This document shows, in pieces, positions 42,254-50,366 of a stretch of DNA of 64,000 nucleotides. Under the pieces are notes generated by a model, which did no database searches, was not told the DNA's origin, and saw only the letters and a program-made list of their open reading frames with translations. The position numbers and the translations under genes were made by a program. The stretch comes from Azospirillaceae bacterium (GTDB taxonomy: Bacteria; Pseudomonadota; Alphaproteobacteria; Azospirillales; Azospirillaceae): assembly GCA_028277115.1 (NCBI GenBank), contig JANQHG010000052.1:1-64000 (forward strand), read 5' to 3'. The number at the start of each line of letters is the position of its first letter. Within the stretch, counting starts at the first letter, position 1.

Positions 42254-44122
42254 ATGGCATTGAACGATGTCACGCTCACCAGCACGATGCGCAGCAACCT
42301 CCTTCTGCTGCAGCGGACGGAGAAGCAGACGACCGACGTCCAGAATCGTCTGGCGACCGGCAACAAGATCAACAGCGCCCTCGACGGCCCGACCGAGTTT
42401 TTCGCCGCCCGCGGCTTGAACCAGCGTGCCAACGACCTGTCGTCGTTGAAGGACGCGATGGGCCAAGCGGTCAGCACGATCAAGGCCGGCGACGTCGGTA
42501 TCACTCAGATCGAAGACTTGGTCGATCAGATGCGTGGTCTGACGACCTCGGCGTTCGGCTCGCTCGGTGACGACGCCGCGTCGGTCGCGACCCGCAAAAC
42601 CCTGGCCGAACAGTTCAACACCCTGAAGGGCCAGATTGACGCGCTCGCCCAGGACTCGGGCTATCAGGGCAAGAACCTGCTGGTCGGCAACGGTCTGCGG
42701 ATCGACTCGACCAGCGAGTCGCGCGCCTCGCTCAACTCGATCACCGGTGTCTCGAACGCGCGGACCACCAACGTCTCGGCGGCCGACACCTATTCGGTGC
42801 GGATCAGCGGCGACGGCGCGCTGACCGGCAACTCGACCGACGTCTCCAACGCCGAGCAGGCGCACGGCCTGGTCGGTCTGAAGATCAGCGGCACCTTGAG
42901 CTCGACGCTCGGCAGCTTCGACGACGTGTCGATCAACGTCCGCGGTTCCGCCGGTAATGAGCGCACCTTCACGGTGACCGACGGCAACGAGTCGCGCGTG
43001 GTCGAATTCTTCGACGACAGCCAGGAGGCCGAAGCGGCGACCAGCACCGCGGCGGCGTCGGGCACGGCGCAGGTCTCGACGGTGGCGATCGACGGCACGA
43101 TCGAGGCGGGCGACACCTTCTCGGTCTCGGTCGCCGGCATCACCTTCGAATACACCGCTGGCGCCGATCCGAACGTCCAGTACGGCACCACCGACACCGC
43201 GGAATCGATCGCGACCAAGCTGGCCGCCAGCATTTCGGCGGCGATCGCGTCCGGCCGGGTGTCGAACAGCTCGGTGTCGACCGCGACCGTCAACTCCTCG
43301 GGTCAGGTCGAGATCACCGGCGTGATCGACACCACCTCGGCCAACGACTTCTCGATCAGCGCCGACGCGACCAACGCGCTCAGCCTCACGGTCAGCGAGT
43401 CGTTCGCCAGCGGCTCGGTGGTTTCGTTCACGGTCGATCGCGAGCAGCTGGAAGCGGCGTCGAACGGCGGCAACGGCACCTCGACGATCGAAAAGAACTA
43501 CAACATCCAGGTGTCGGCGACCAACCTGGCGGGCGAAACCGTCACCCGCGACGGTCTGAACGAACGGGGTTCGGCCAAACTGTCGGACGGCGAGAACGCG
43601 TTTGCCTTCGACACCGGCACCTTGCGCGTGTCCATCGACGACGAGAAGGTGCTCCAGGCCGCGTCGGCCTCGGCGGCGCAGAACCTGATCACCAAGCAGC
43701 AGGCCGACGCCAACACGCAGAACGACATCACGGTGGCGTTCAACGAGGACAACACCAACGAGATCACGGTCGCAAGCCAGAACGTTCAGACCGACGGCCA
43801 GGGTCTTCGGATCGACTACGCGCAAAACGACTGGCGCGATCGGGATGACATCGAGCAGGCGGTCACCAACCTCGACTTCGCCACCCAGGGCCTGCGCAAC
43901 GCCTCTCAGGCCTTGTCCACCAACCTGAACGTGATCACCACGCGCGAGAACTTCACCGAAGAATTCAGCAACGTCCTGGTCGAAGGCGCCAACAAGCTGA
44001 CGCTGGCCGACCAGAACGAAGAGGGCACGAAACTGTTGATGCTGCAGACCCGCCAGCAGCTCGGGTCGATTTCGCTCAGTCTCGCCAACCAGCAGCAGCA
44101 GTCGATCTTGCGGCTGTTCTGA
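42254..44122 (+). CDS. flagellin
   Basis: A 622-residue filament protein exported by the flagellar type III system. The N-terminal D0/D1 part (LTSTMRSNLLLLQRTEKQTT; LNQRANDLSSLKDAMGQAV) and the C-terminal part (LVEGANKLTLADQNEEGTKL, ending SLANQQQQSILRLF) are flagellin heptads. The centre is long and Ser/Thr-rich with beta repeats, offering many O-glycosylation sites consistent with the Pse enzymes. ATG 42254 follows AAAGGAGTT. It is driven by an RpoN-type promoter and closed by a terminator; flbT follows. Confidence 0.93.
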   Translation: MALNDVTLTSTMRSNLLLLQRTEKQTTDVQNRLATGNKINSALDGPTEFFAARGLNQRANDLSSLKDAMGQAVSTIKAGDVGITQIEDLVDQMRGLTTSAFGSLGDDAASVATRKTLAEQFNTLKGQIDALAQDSGYQGKNLLVGNGLRIDSTSESRASLNSITGVSNARTTNVSAADTYSVRISGDGALTGNSTDVSNAEQAHGLVGLKISGTLSSTLGSFDDVSINVRGSAGNERTFTVTDGNESRVVEFFDDSQEAEAATSTAAASGTAQVSTVAIDGTIEAGDTFSVSVAGITFEYTAGADPNVQYGTTDTAESIATKLAASISAAIASGRVSNSSVSTATVNSSGQVEITGVIDTTSANDFSISADATNALSLTVSESFASGSVVSFTVDREQLEAASNGGNGTSTIEKNYNIQVSATNLAGETVTRDGLNERGSAKLSDGENAFAFDTGTLRVSIDDEKVLQAASASAAQNLITKQQADANTQNDITVAFNEDNTNEITVASQNVQTDGQGLRIDYAQNDWRDRDDIEQAVTNLDFATQGLRNASQALSTNLNVITTRENFTEEFSNVLVEGANKLTLADQNEEGTKLLMLQTRQQLGSISLSLANQQQQSILRLF

Positions 44123-44146
44123 TCTCTCCGTTACACTCGTTCAACC

Positions 44147-44183
44147 GGGTCGGCGTCGGCTACGGCCGCGCCGGCCCTTTTTT
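44147..44183 (+). terminator. intrinsic terminator after flagellin
   Basis: GGGTCGGCG / CGCCGGCCC stem (one G-U pair) followed by six Ts at 44178-44183, 25 bases after the flagellin stop. It separates flagellin from flbT. Confidence 0.8.
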
Positions 44184-44250
44184 CATGGTTCCCCAACGCA
44201 TGCGCGCCCCGCCGGCCCCGCCGTTCGCGGGCGCCCACAGGTGCCGATCG

Positions 44251-44649
44251 ATGGCGCTCAAGTTCCAGCTGCGACCCGACGAGAAAGTCATCATCAACGG
44301 CGCGGTGGTCGGCGCTGGCGACAAACCCGGGACTCTCTACCTTTACAACACCGCCAATTTCCTGCGCGGCCGCGAGATCCTCAAGGAAGAGGATATCGAC
44401 TCGGTTGAAAAGAAGCTCTACTTCATCATCCAGCTGATCTACATCTTCCCGGAGGATGCCGCGACCAACCTCGCCCGGTTCGAGGTGGTGCTCGCCGACG
44501 CCGGCCGCGCCACGCCGGACAATGCCAAGCGGCTCGACGAGATCGGCGAGTTGGTCCGGGCCGGCAACCACTACCGCGCGCTCAAACTGTGCCGAAAGCT
44601 GTTCCCCAAGGCACCGTCGCGCGGTGATAGCGCCCCTGCGGCCATCTAA
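44251..44649 (+). CDS. flbT: flagellin mRNA regulator FlbT
   Basis: A 132-residue FlbT protein, which binds the flagellin mRNA leader to control its translation. MALKFQLRPDEKVIINGAVV, LYLYNTANFLRGREIL and YYRALKLCRKLF-type ending (HYRALKLCRKLFP) are conserved. The start at 44251 is chosen; an upstream in-frame ATG lies near the flagellin terminator. FlaF, its usual partner, is at 21290-21715. Confidence 0.93.
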   Translation: MALKFQLRPDEKVIINGAVVGAGDKPGTLYLYNTANFLRGREILKEEDIDSVEKKLYFIIQLIYIFPEDAATNLARFEVVLADAGRATPDNAKRLDEIGELVRAGNHYRALKLCRKLFPKAPSRGDSAPAAI

Positions 44650-44967
44650 ACGCGGCAAACGTATTTAATCCTTTGAGGTGACGAAAGTCTCACCGGCTTA
44701 GGCGCGGTCTGGGGCGGTATGGTATCATCCTGATATCACCCGCCGCCGGACGACACCGGGACAAACGTCTCTAACCGTCTGTGGGTCGAGGCATTCGTTG
44801 GGTGTTGAGTAGGTGTTGGTTTAGTTATGTTTAGATACGCTTAGATTGATCGAGATCGCTGACCGGCGCGGGCTTCGCCAACCTTGCGCAACGTGTCGGG
44901 GTGCGGTGATAACTCTCAGATGGCGGTCAAAAATGGTGCGGGGCCACCGGGCCAACGGAGGAGCGCG
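44650..44967. other. 318-base gap between flbT and the SPFH gene
   Basis: No gene. AT-rich from 44765 to 44860 (GTTTAGTTATGTTTAGATAC), with an imperfect inverted repeat near 44717-44740 (GGTATCA-N3-TGATATC). It is likely the promoter region of the SPFH gene. Confidence 0.4.
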
Positions 44968-45900
44968 ATGCCGATCGGGACCTTCAGCTTTGCGACGTTG
45001 GCGGCGACCGGGGTGGTCCTGTTGGTCCTGGTGCTGGGCGGTGTCGGGGTGATCGAAACCGGCCATGTCGGCGTGCAGAAGCGGTTCGGCACGGTTGCGC
45101 TGGACGAGCTCGAGCCCGGGCTTTACGTCGCGCCGTTGGCCGACGTGCGGTCGTATTCGGCGAAGCTGGTGCCGGTCACGCTCGACGATCTCCGCCCGAA
45201 GGCCGCGGACAATTTGTTCATCCGCGACTTCGACGTCACCGTCTACTACCGGGTCCGCCCGGCGCGGATCGCGGAGATCGAGGTCAAATACGCGGGCATG
45301 AACGCGTGGCTCGAGGGGCCCGAGGTGTGGGCGTCCGCCTACGATCTGGTCCAGACGCTGACCCGCAACGCCGCCTATCAGGAGGTCGCGGCGCTCGACA
45401 GCCTGACCGTTCACCAGCACCGCGCCGAGATCGCGGAGGGCATCCGCGGCCGGCTGCAGGTTGCGCTGGACGCCAACGACCCCGACACCTTCGAGGTCCA
45501 GCGGGTGGTGATCCGCACCGTGGTCACCGACCCGGCGATCGAGGCGGCGATCCAGGCCGCGGTGACCAACCAAAAGCGCCTGGAGGCGATGGCGATCGCG
45601 GTCGAGATCGCCGAACGTGAGGCCGAGATCCGCCGCCGCGAGGCCGAGGGGATCGCGGCGGCCAATGCCGCGATCAACAACACCCTGACCCCGGCCTATC
45701 TCCAGCATGAGTCGCACAAGGTGCTGATGCGCTTTGCCGAACGCGGCGGTGCGGCGACCGTGGTGGTTCCGGCCGAGGGCGGTGCGATGCCGCTGATCAC
45801 GGTCGCCCCACCGACCGCGATCCCGCCGCCGACCCGGCCCGGCGCCGGCGCTCGGTCGCCCAACCGCGAGACGCCGCCGCGCTTTTTCTTCGAGCGTTGA
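44968..45900 (+). CDS. SPFH/prohibitin-domain membrane protein
   Basis: A 310-residue protein. One N-terminal membrane helix (FATLAATGVVLLVLVLGGVG) is followed by an SPFH domain (IETGHVGVQKRFGTVAL; PGLYVAPLADV; VYYRVRP) and a charged helix (VEIAEREAEIRRREAEGIAA). Prohibitin/HflK-type proteins form inner-membrane rings that organise lipids and control proteases. GGAGGAG lies six bases before ATG 44968. No protease gene is adjacent. Confidence 0.85.
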   Translation: MPIGTFSFATLAATGVVLLVLVLGGVGVIETGHVGVQKRFGTVALDELEPGLYVAPLADVRSYSAKLVPVTLDDLRPKAADNLFIRDFDVTVYYRVRPARIAEIEVKYAGMNAWLEGPEVWASAYDLVQTLTRNAAYQEVAALDSLTVHQHRAEIAEGIRGRLQVALDANDPDTFEVQRVVIRTVVTDPAIEAAIQAAVTNQKRLEAMAIAVEIAEREAEIRRREAEGIAAANAAINNTLTPAYLQHESHKVLMRFAERGGAATVVVPAEGGAMPLITVAPPTAIPPPTRPGAGARSPNRETPPRFFFER

Positions 45901-46059
45901 CCGGCGCAGGGCGTCCGTGGAACGCAGGAGGCCTGATTTGGCAATGCGCTAAAGATCTACGGCGCGCCGCTCTTCCGCAGCCAGTATGCGCGACTCGTCA
46001 AGACAAAGGGCCGTCTGACGCTACCCAGACGGCCCATTGCCGGCCTTAACAAGAATTCT

Positions 46060-46211
46060 AGTACACCGCGGCGAAAATCATGATATCTTTTTGATGATTC
46101 TTCTTCTTGATGATTCTTCTTCTTGATGATTCTTTCAGGTCTACTCTTTTCTTGGCGTAAAGCTATCTGGCACAAATCCTGACCAGGTCAGGATTTGTGC
46201 CGGGCTGTACT
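46060..46211. repeat. palindromic repeat element, copy 2
   Basis: 152 bases beginning AGTACACCGCGGCGAAAATC and ending GGGCTGTACT. It shares with copy 1 (33519-33639) both ends and the palindrome CACAAATCCTGACC / GGTCAGGATTTGTG (centre about 46183). The middle differs: it has direct repeats of TGATGATTCTTCTTCT at 46090-46135. It overlaps the 3' end of the small gene at 46141-46449. Confidence 0.75.
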
Positions 46212-46449
46212 CGCCGTTCAGGTCCGGCTGATGCATTGTCGCTGGAAGGACTATCATGCGGCCAATGACAGCACCGTCGAGCAGCGGGATCGTCCTCCTG
46301 GCCGAGCCTGTATGGCCGTCTCCATTGCGGGTCTTCCAAAGCGCTGTGAATTCTGTCCATTGCGGTTTATCGCTGTCCGGTATGTTCTGCACGAGCCAGA
46401 GGCGGTATTGTGGACGTTGCGCTTTGCGGATTCTCCTTTTTTTGTTCAG
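46141..46449 (-). CDS. small protein, possible CTG start, 3' end in a repeat
   Basis: Up to 102 residues. The frame reads KAQRPQYRLWLVQNIPDSDK then PQWTEFTALWKTRNGDGHTG and PLLDGAVIGRMIVLPATM, which looks like a conserved alphaproteobacterial small protein. AAAGGAGG lies five bases before CTG at 46447-46449, in ideal position, and no ATG or GTG is available there; so the start is CTG or a mutated ATG. The last 20 residues are encoded by repeat element copy 2, meaning the native C terminus was probably replaced. Confidence 0.5.
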   Translation of the reverse strand: MNKKRRIRKAQRPQYRLWLVQNIPDSDKPQWTEFTALWKTRNGDGHTGSARRTIPLLDGAVIGRMIVLPATMHQPDLNGEYSPAQILTWSGFVPDSFTPRKE

Positions 46450-46759
46450 TGTTTCCTCCTTTTCATTGTTGGAGCGGCTTCTTTGCCGACCGATGCCAAG
46501 AGCAAGCCGGCGGCATGGCGGACATGTCAGATGGGCCTTCTCCCCAGAGCAGACATAGAAGCAGTGTAATCGAACCATTGGCGGCGCACCGCTGAACACT
46601 GGGCCCGCTTCGGGATCCTGAAGGTGAAATCGGCGCTTGCCGGCGGCTGAGCCGCCCCCGGCGCCCACACCCGGGTCGCCCCGACGCGGTCCGAACCACA
46701 GGTGGAGGAGGTTCGGCGGCGCCATAAGGGTTCCACCTCAAGGTGCAGGTATTCTCAAT
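46450..46759. other. 310-base region without a supported gene
   Basis: Overlapping short frames on both strands, none with a recognisable product. Base composition changes from AT-rich (46400-46570) to GC-rich (46620-46740), suggesting a junction. Confidence 0.35.
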
Positions 46760-46787
46760 AAAAAAAGGACCGGGCGAAGCCCGGTCC
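46760..46787 (-). terminator. terminator of Gly-rich gene 2
   Basis: Perfect 9-bp stem GGACCGGGC / GCCCGGTCC with loop GAA, followed on the minus strand by a run of at least six Ts. It is a textbook intrinsic terminator, 38 bases after the stop of the Gly-rich gene. Confidence 0.9.
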
Positions 46788-46824
46788 CTAGTCTTCTTCG
46801 ACCCGAACGGTTCGTTCTGCCGGG

Positions 46825-47070
46825 TCAGACCCCGACGTTGATCGAGCCGATGTTGGTGTTGTCGCTGGTGTCGCCGCCGCCGACACCGGCAGCGTCCGCG
46901 CTTGCTCCACCGACACCCAGACCGGCACCGGCGCCGTCGCTGACCAAGCCGCCGCCGGCACCACCGCCGAAGCCCGCGCCGAGCGCGTCCGCGCCCGCAC
47001 CGGCGACACCAAACCCTTCCGCATTGCCGCCCGACTTGCCGCTCTGATTGACCGAAGTGTTGGCCGACAT
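46825..47070 (-). CDS. small Gly/Ala-rich protein (paralogue 2)
   Basis: 81 residues, starting MSANTSVNQSGKSGGNAEGF and ending SDNTNIGSINVGV, matching paralogue 1 (6541-6788) at both ends; the Gly/Ala centre differs in order and length. AAAGGAG stands eight bases before ATG 47070. Upstream it has the same conserved leader, and downstream a strong terminator, so it is a complete monocistronic unit. Function is unknown. The preservation of ends and leader in two distant copies suggests selection. Confidence 0.7.
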   Translation of the reverse strand: MSANTSVNQSGKSGGNAEGFGVAGAGADALGAGFGGGAGGGLVSDGAGAGLGVGGASADAAGVGGGDTSDNTNIGSINVGV

Positions 47071-47178
47071 GAGAGATCTCCTTTGATCCGGATTGAGGTG
47101 ACGGTGGTTGCCGCCGTCACGAGTGTATACTTGGGGATCGCCCGGGCCTGCCAATGTGTCCGTTGTCACGATTGCGGT
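47071..47178 (-). promoter_or_regulatory. conserved leader block of the Gly-rich gene (copy 2)
   Basis: On the minus strand this block reads AAGTCACACCGCAATCGTGAC, GGACACATTGGC, CCCGGGCGATCCCC, and CTCGTGACGGCGGCAA, nearly the same as 6412-6505. TTGGCA, 16 bases, AAGTAT is the possible -35/-10. The inverted repeat GTGACGG-N9-CCGTCAC (47098-47120) is intact although its loop has changed. Confidence 0.6.
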
Positions 47179-47341
47179 GTGACTTGGATCACGCCCTTGA
47201 CTGCCCGAGGATCGTCTCGCTTCGGGGCATCGAGGTGTGCGTCGTCACCCGGGCCCGGAGATGCCCGACCAGCGCGCCGGACAGGGCGGCCGGCGTGGGC
47301 ATGTTCGGTGCCACCCAGCCGGAACCTGGTCCGCATCGAGA

Positions 47342-47560
47342 CCTTCGTGACCACGCGCGATGTCGGCCGCTCGCTGAGCCAGACAATTCAGGACGCTCTG
47401 GCCGACCGCCGAGGTCGGCAAGGCCTTCAACATGGCCCAGGCCGCCGTCTGGGTTGACCCGGACATGACCTATGACGGGCGGCAGATGTTGACCCTGTTC
47501 ACCGTCGACACTGACCGCGCCTCGGACGTCATCGCCGGCCTGATCCGCGACGTCGGCGGC
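47342..47560 (+). pseudogene. degraded open frame of unknown origin
   Basis: Two overlapping frames join into LWPTAEVGKAFNMAQAAVWV and VDPDMTYDGRQMLTLFTVDT, with coherent codon use but no start and a frame change near 47400. No family is recognised. It reads directly into the SDR remnant that follows. Confidence 0.35.
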
Positions 47561-48034
47561 GGCAGCGGAATCGGCCGCGCCATCGGCAGCCTGCCTGGGG
47601 CACCGGCGCCAGCCGCTTTGCAGCGAGGTTGGATCGTGCGGCGCGGCCAATCGGCGGCGACGTTGCCACGGCGCCGGTCGATATGACCGACGACGACCAG
47701 TTCGCGGCTTGGGCCGTCGGCCCGGCCTGAACACCTCGAGCCTGGCCGCGGTCGGCGCCGCGATCAAAGGGCTGACCCGCTCGAACTGGGTCCCGAGGTG
47801 CGGGTCGATTGCTGCTCGCTGGGAATGGTCCGGTCCGACGCCTATGCGAAATGGTCGGTGGACGCCCGCGCGCATATGGAATGGCCGAGCGGCGCGTTCC
47901 CGCCGGTCGGCCGGTCGGCGAGACCGCGGAGATCGCCCACGCGGCCCTGTTCCCGATGACCAGCACCTGGACCACCGGAACGGTGCTGGAAATCGATGGC
48001 GGAAGCATGATCCGGCAATGCGCGACATGTTGAC
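47545..48034 (+). pseudogene. short-chain dehydrogenase remnant
   Basis: Pieces of an SDR appear in order but in different frames: the cofactor motif GGGSGIGRAIG (about 47550), a middle piece PVDMTDDDQFAAWAV, CCSLGMVRSDAYAKW, and the C-terminal RVPAGRPVGETAEIAHAAL with TTGTVLEIDGGSMI, which ends at TGA 48034. Several frameshifts and missing segments, including the active-site YxxxK, make it non-functional. Confidence 0.7.
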
Positions 48035-48277
48035 GCACGCCGTTTGGGTCCGCCCATCGCCGACGCGTAGCGCCATCAGGTCTGAGGCTTGGAGCATCGT
48101 GTCAACGCCGGTGTTGAAGAGCGCCAGGTCCCGGAGATGCCCGGCGGCCGCGAGCAGCGATCGGATCACGCCCACGTGTTCGGGCGAGAAGGCGGCCCGC
48201 TGACCGACGGCCCGACCCTGGTTCCAAGGGGCGAACGTCGCGCGTGGTTTCCGTGCACTGCTCGTTGAACCGAACAT
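48022..48277 (-). pseudogene. integrase-like N-terminal fragment
   Basis: MFGSTSSARKPRATFAPWNQ, GRAVGQRAAFSPEHVGVIRS and LRDLALFNTGVDTMLQASDL resemble the start of a tyrosine-recombinase subgroup (APWNKGR...RDLALFN...DLVALRV). After about 75 residues the similarity stops; the catalytic domain is missing. It overlaps the end of the SDR remnant on the other strand. Confidence 0.65.
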
Positions 48278-48405
48278 AGGCCGGTCTTGAGCAGCTGAGA
48301 AGCCCGGATTTCCGCCATTTCCTATGCCCGGTCTTACAAGAAGCGGGTATTGAGACATCGAAAGGCCATATTGTCGGTTGACCCTGCCCCACCCCATCGC
48401 TTTCC

Positions 48406-48726
48406 CTAAATCCCGTCCCCATCGGACAAGAAGTCGTACTCCCAGTCTTGCCCTCCATAAAACAGTCGCAAGATGACTGTGCGCTCCTCGGTGACGGTGA
48501 ATGCCACGGTCACTCTCTTCTCAAAGCCAACGATGCGCAATCCTGGGCGAATGTCGTCACGCCGGTGACCTCGTTCTGATGCCACCAGCATGCCTCGGCA
48601 GAAGGCTTCGATCCTCTCGATATAGCCAAGACCGATCACCGGTCCCGCGCGCTTGGCAATCCAATCATAGATGCTAATCAAATCTTGGAAAGCTTCTGGA
48701 GAAAATTCGACAGTCCGCTCTTTCAT
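48406..48726 (-). CDS. parE: ParE/RelE-family toxin
   Basis: A 106-residue toxin. VEFSPEAFQDLISIYDWIAK is the ParE start (here AxxDLxxIYDWI), GYIERIEAFCRGM continues, and VTVAFTVTEERTVILRLFYG is the conserved C-terminal strand pair, ending in the family's GQDWE segment. ParE toxins poison gyrase. It overlaps the antitoxin by four bases and looks complete. The GC content is lower than for neighbours, suggesting recent acquisition. Confidence 0.9.
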   Translation of the reverse strand: MKERTVEFSPEAFQDLISIYDWIAKRAGPVIGLGYIERIEAFCRGMLVASERGHRRDDIRPGLRIVGFEKRVTVAFTVTEERTVILRLFYGGQDWEYDFLSDGDGI

Positions 48727-49010
48727 CCCGGACCTTTCAGCCGTTCAGCATGTTTGGCCCGTATGGTGTTAAAGACTTCGTCAATGCCAATACCGCGCCC
48801 AGGATCGGCATGCATCGCATCGTAGACCGGCACGACCTCCTCCCGGAGCCAACGCTCAACAGCCGCATCGCGCTCCCGAAGTGCGCGAAGTCCCGCCCGA
48901 ACGACCTCACTTGCCGATGCGTAAACGCCGGACGCAACCAGTTGGTCTATGAAAGCGGCGTGCTCTTCCGGCAAGCTCACTGTTTTCTTTTCCGTTCCAT
49001 TCATTGCCAT
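48723..49010 (-). CDS. parD: ParD-family antitoxin
   Basis: A 95-residue ribbon-helix-helix antitoxin. KTVSLPEEHAAFIDQLVASG then VYASASEVVRAGLRALRERD are the ParD DNA-binding and dimer segments; the C-terminal tail binds the toxin. ATG 49010 is used (MAMNGTEKK; a second ATG two codons later is possible). It is followed by parE with a four-base overlap, a typical plasmid-stability module. Confidence 0.92.
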   Translation of the reverse strand: MAMNGTEKKTVSLPEEHAAFIDQLVASGVYASASEVVRAGLRALRERDAAVERWLREEVVPVYDAMHADPGRGIGIDEVFNTIRAKHAERLKGPG

Positions 49011-49241
49011 AACCCACTTAATCCGCTCAGCTTAAGCTCAAGCTTATCATGTGGTATGAAAATTTCATACCATTTTCTTTATGCCCGTTTCTTCACGGAG
49101 CGGGCTTGGGAGCCTTTTGGTCGTTCGAACGCGAGGCCCAAGGTTCTATATTTGCTTTTCCCCAAAGCGAACATAGGATCACCATGAACGTGCTAACGGT
49201 GACGCGCCGCCGTCCCTTGCGCCGGTTTCGGGGCAAAAAAG
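49011..49241. other. AT-richer gap upstream of parDE
   Basis: 231 bases with no supported gene; it contains AAGCTTAAGCTCAAGCTT-like sequence near 49030, likely the parDE promoter/operator, where ParD normally autoregulates. Confidence 0.4.
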
Positions 49242-50360
49242 CTACTGCTGGCCGATATCCCATCTATCGGTCCAGCCACCGTTCCGCTCGTTCTCCGGCG
49301 CTTCAGCGCTATGCCGACCTCCAAAATCCAGGAATGGAGTGAGTGGGATCCCCGGCTCAGGCCGGCGCTGCCGGTCGGCGCGCCGTCCGGGCGGCCGCGT
49401 CAACAGAGCGAGCAGGCCCACAACCGCGACCGCGGCGGCGGCGATCGCGGCCCAGGGCGCCACCACGGCGCCGAGCGCCAGCGCGATCAAGACGAGATTG
49501 AGCGTGGTCACGGCCAGCACCACCGCGGCATGGCTGCGGCCGTGCTGGACCGCGCGCTGGTAGAAATGCTCGCGGTGCGCCTGCCAGACCCGGGCGCCGC
49601 GAACCAGCCGGCGCAGCAGGGTCAAAGTGGCGTCGGCGAGGTAATAGGCGGGCAGGATCACCGCCGCAGCCCACGCGCCGGCGGCGGCGGTCGAAAGCAG
49701 CAGGAAACCGAGCAGGTAGCCGAGCGGCACGCTGCCGACGTCGCCCAGGAACACCCGCGCCGGGTGCCAGTTCCACACGAGGAACCCGGCGGCCGCGCCG
49801 GCGAGCACCGCGGCTCCGCCGACCACATGGTCGGGTAACGCCGCGCCGGCAACGGCGACCGCGATCAGGCCGAGCGTGATCGCCAAAGTCTCGGCGCCGG
49901 TGATGCCGTCGATGCCGTCCATGAAATTGGTCAGGTTGACGAACCACAGCCAGGCGAAGCCGGCGGCGGCGCGGTCGAGCCAAAAGGGGACCAGGCCCTG
50001 GAACACCAGGGCGTCGGCCGGCAACGCCGAGATGCCGAGCGCGACCGCGGCGATCTGGGCGGCAAAGCGGGGCAGGGGGGTCAGCCCGCGCAGATCGTCC
50101 CACCATGACAGCGCGGCCAGTGCGGCGGCCGCAGCGATCACCGGGTCGGCGCCGACCACCAGACACCACGCCGGCACCACCACCGCGAACACGCCGAGGC
50201 CGCCGCCGCGCGGGGTCGGACGGTGGTGGCTGCTGCGCGCGTTCGGGTGGTCGAGGATCTGCCGGCGGCGCAGCCACCAGACTGCGAGCCCGGTGGCCGC
50301 GCAGGTCGCGCCGGCGGTTGCCGTCGCGATCGCGGCGAGCATCGCCGGCGGGCCGTCCAT
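49242..50360 (-). CDS. polyprenyl-phosphate sugar-1-phosphate transferase, MraY/WecA family
   Basis: A 372-residue inner-membrane enzyme with about ten helices, loading a sugar-1-phosphate onto undecaprenyl phosphate to start a surface polysaccharide. SSHHRPTPRGGGLGVF, LSWWDDLRGL, FVNLTNFMDGIDGITGAE, RVFLGDVGSVPLGYLLG and the HREHFYQR loop are the family's catalytic motifs. It starts six bases after the solute-binding protein gene. The last 45 residues are an unusual polar tail. Donor sugar cannot be deduced. Confidence 0.9.
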   Translation of the reverse strand: MDGPPAMLAAIATATAGATCAATGLAVWWLRRRQILDHPNARSSHHRPTPRGGGLGVFAVVVPAWCLVVGADPVIAAAAALAALSWWDDLRGLTPLPRFAAQIAAVALGISALPADALVFQGLVPFWLDRAAAGFAWLWFVNLTNFMDGIDGITGAETLAITLGLIAVAVAGAALPDHVVGGAAVLAGAAAGFLVWNWHPARVFLGDVGSVPLGYLLGFLLLSTAAAGAWAAAVILPAYYLADATLTLLRRLVRGARVWQAHREHFYQRAVQHGRSHAAVVLAVTTLNLVLIALALGAVVAPWAAIAAAAVAVVGLLALLTRPPGRRADRQRRPEPGIPLTPFLDFGGRHSAEAPENERNGGWTDRWDIGQQ

Positions 50361-50366
50361 CGCCGC

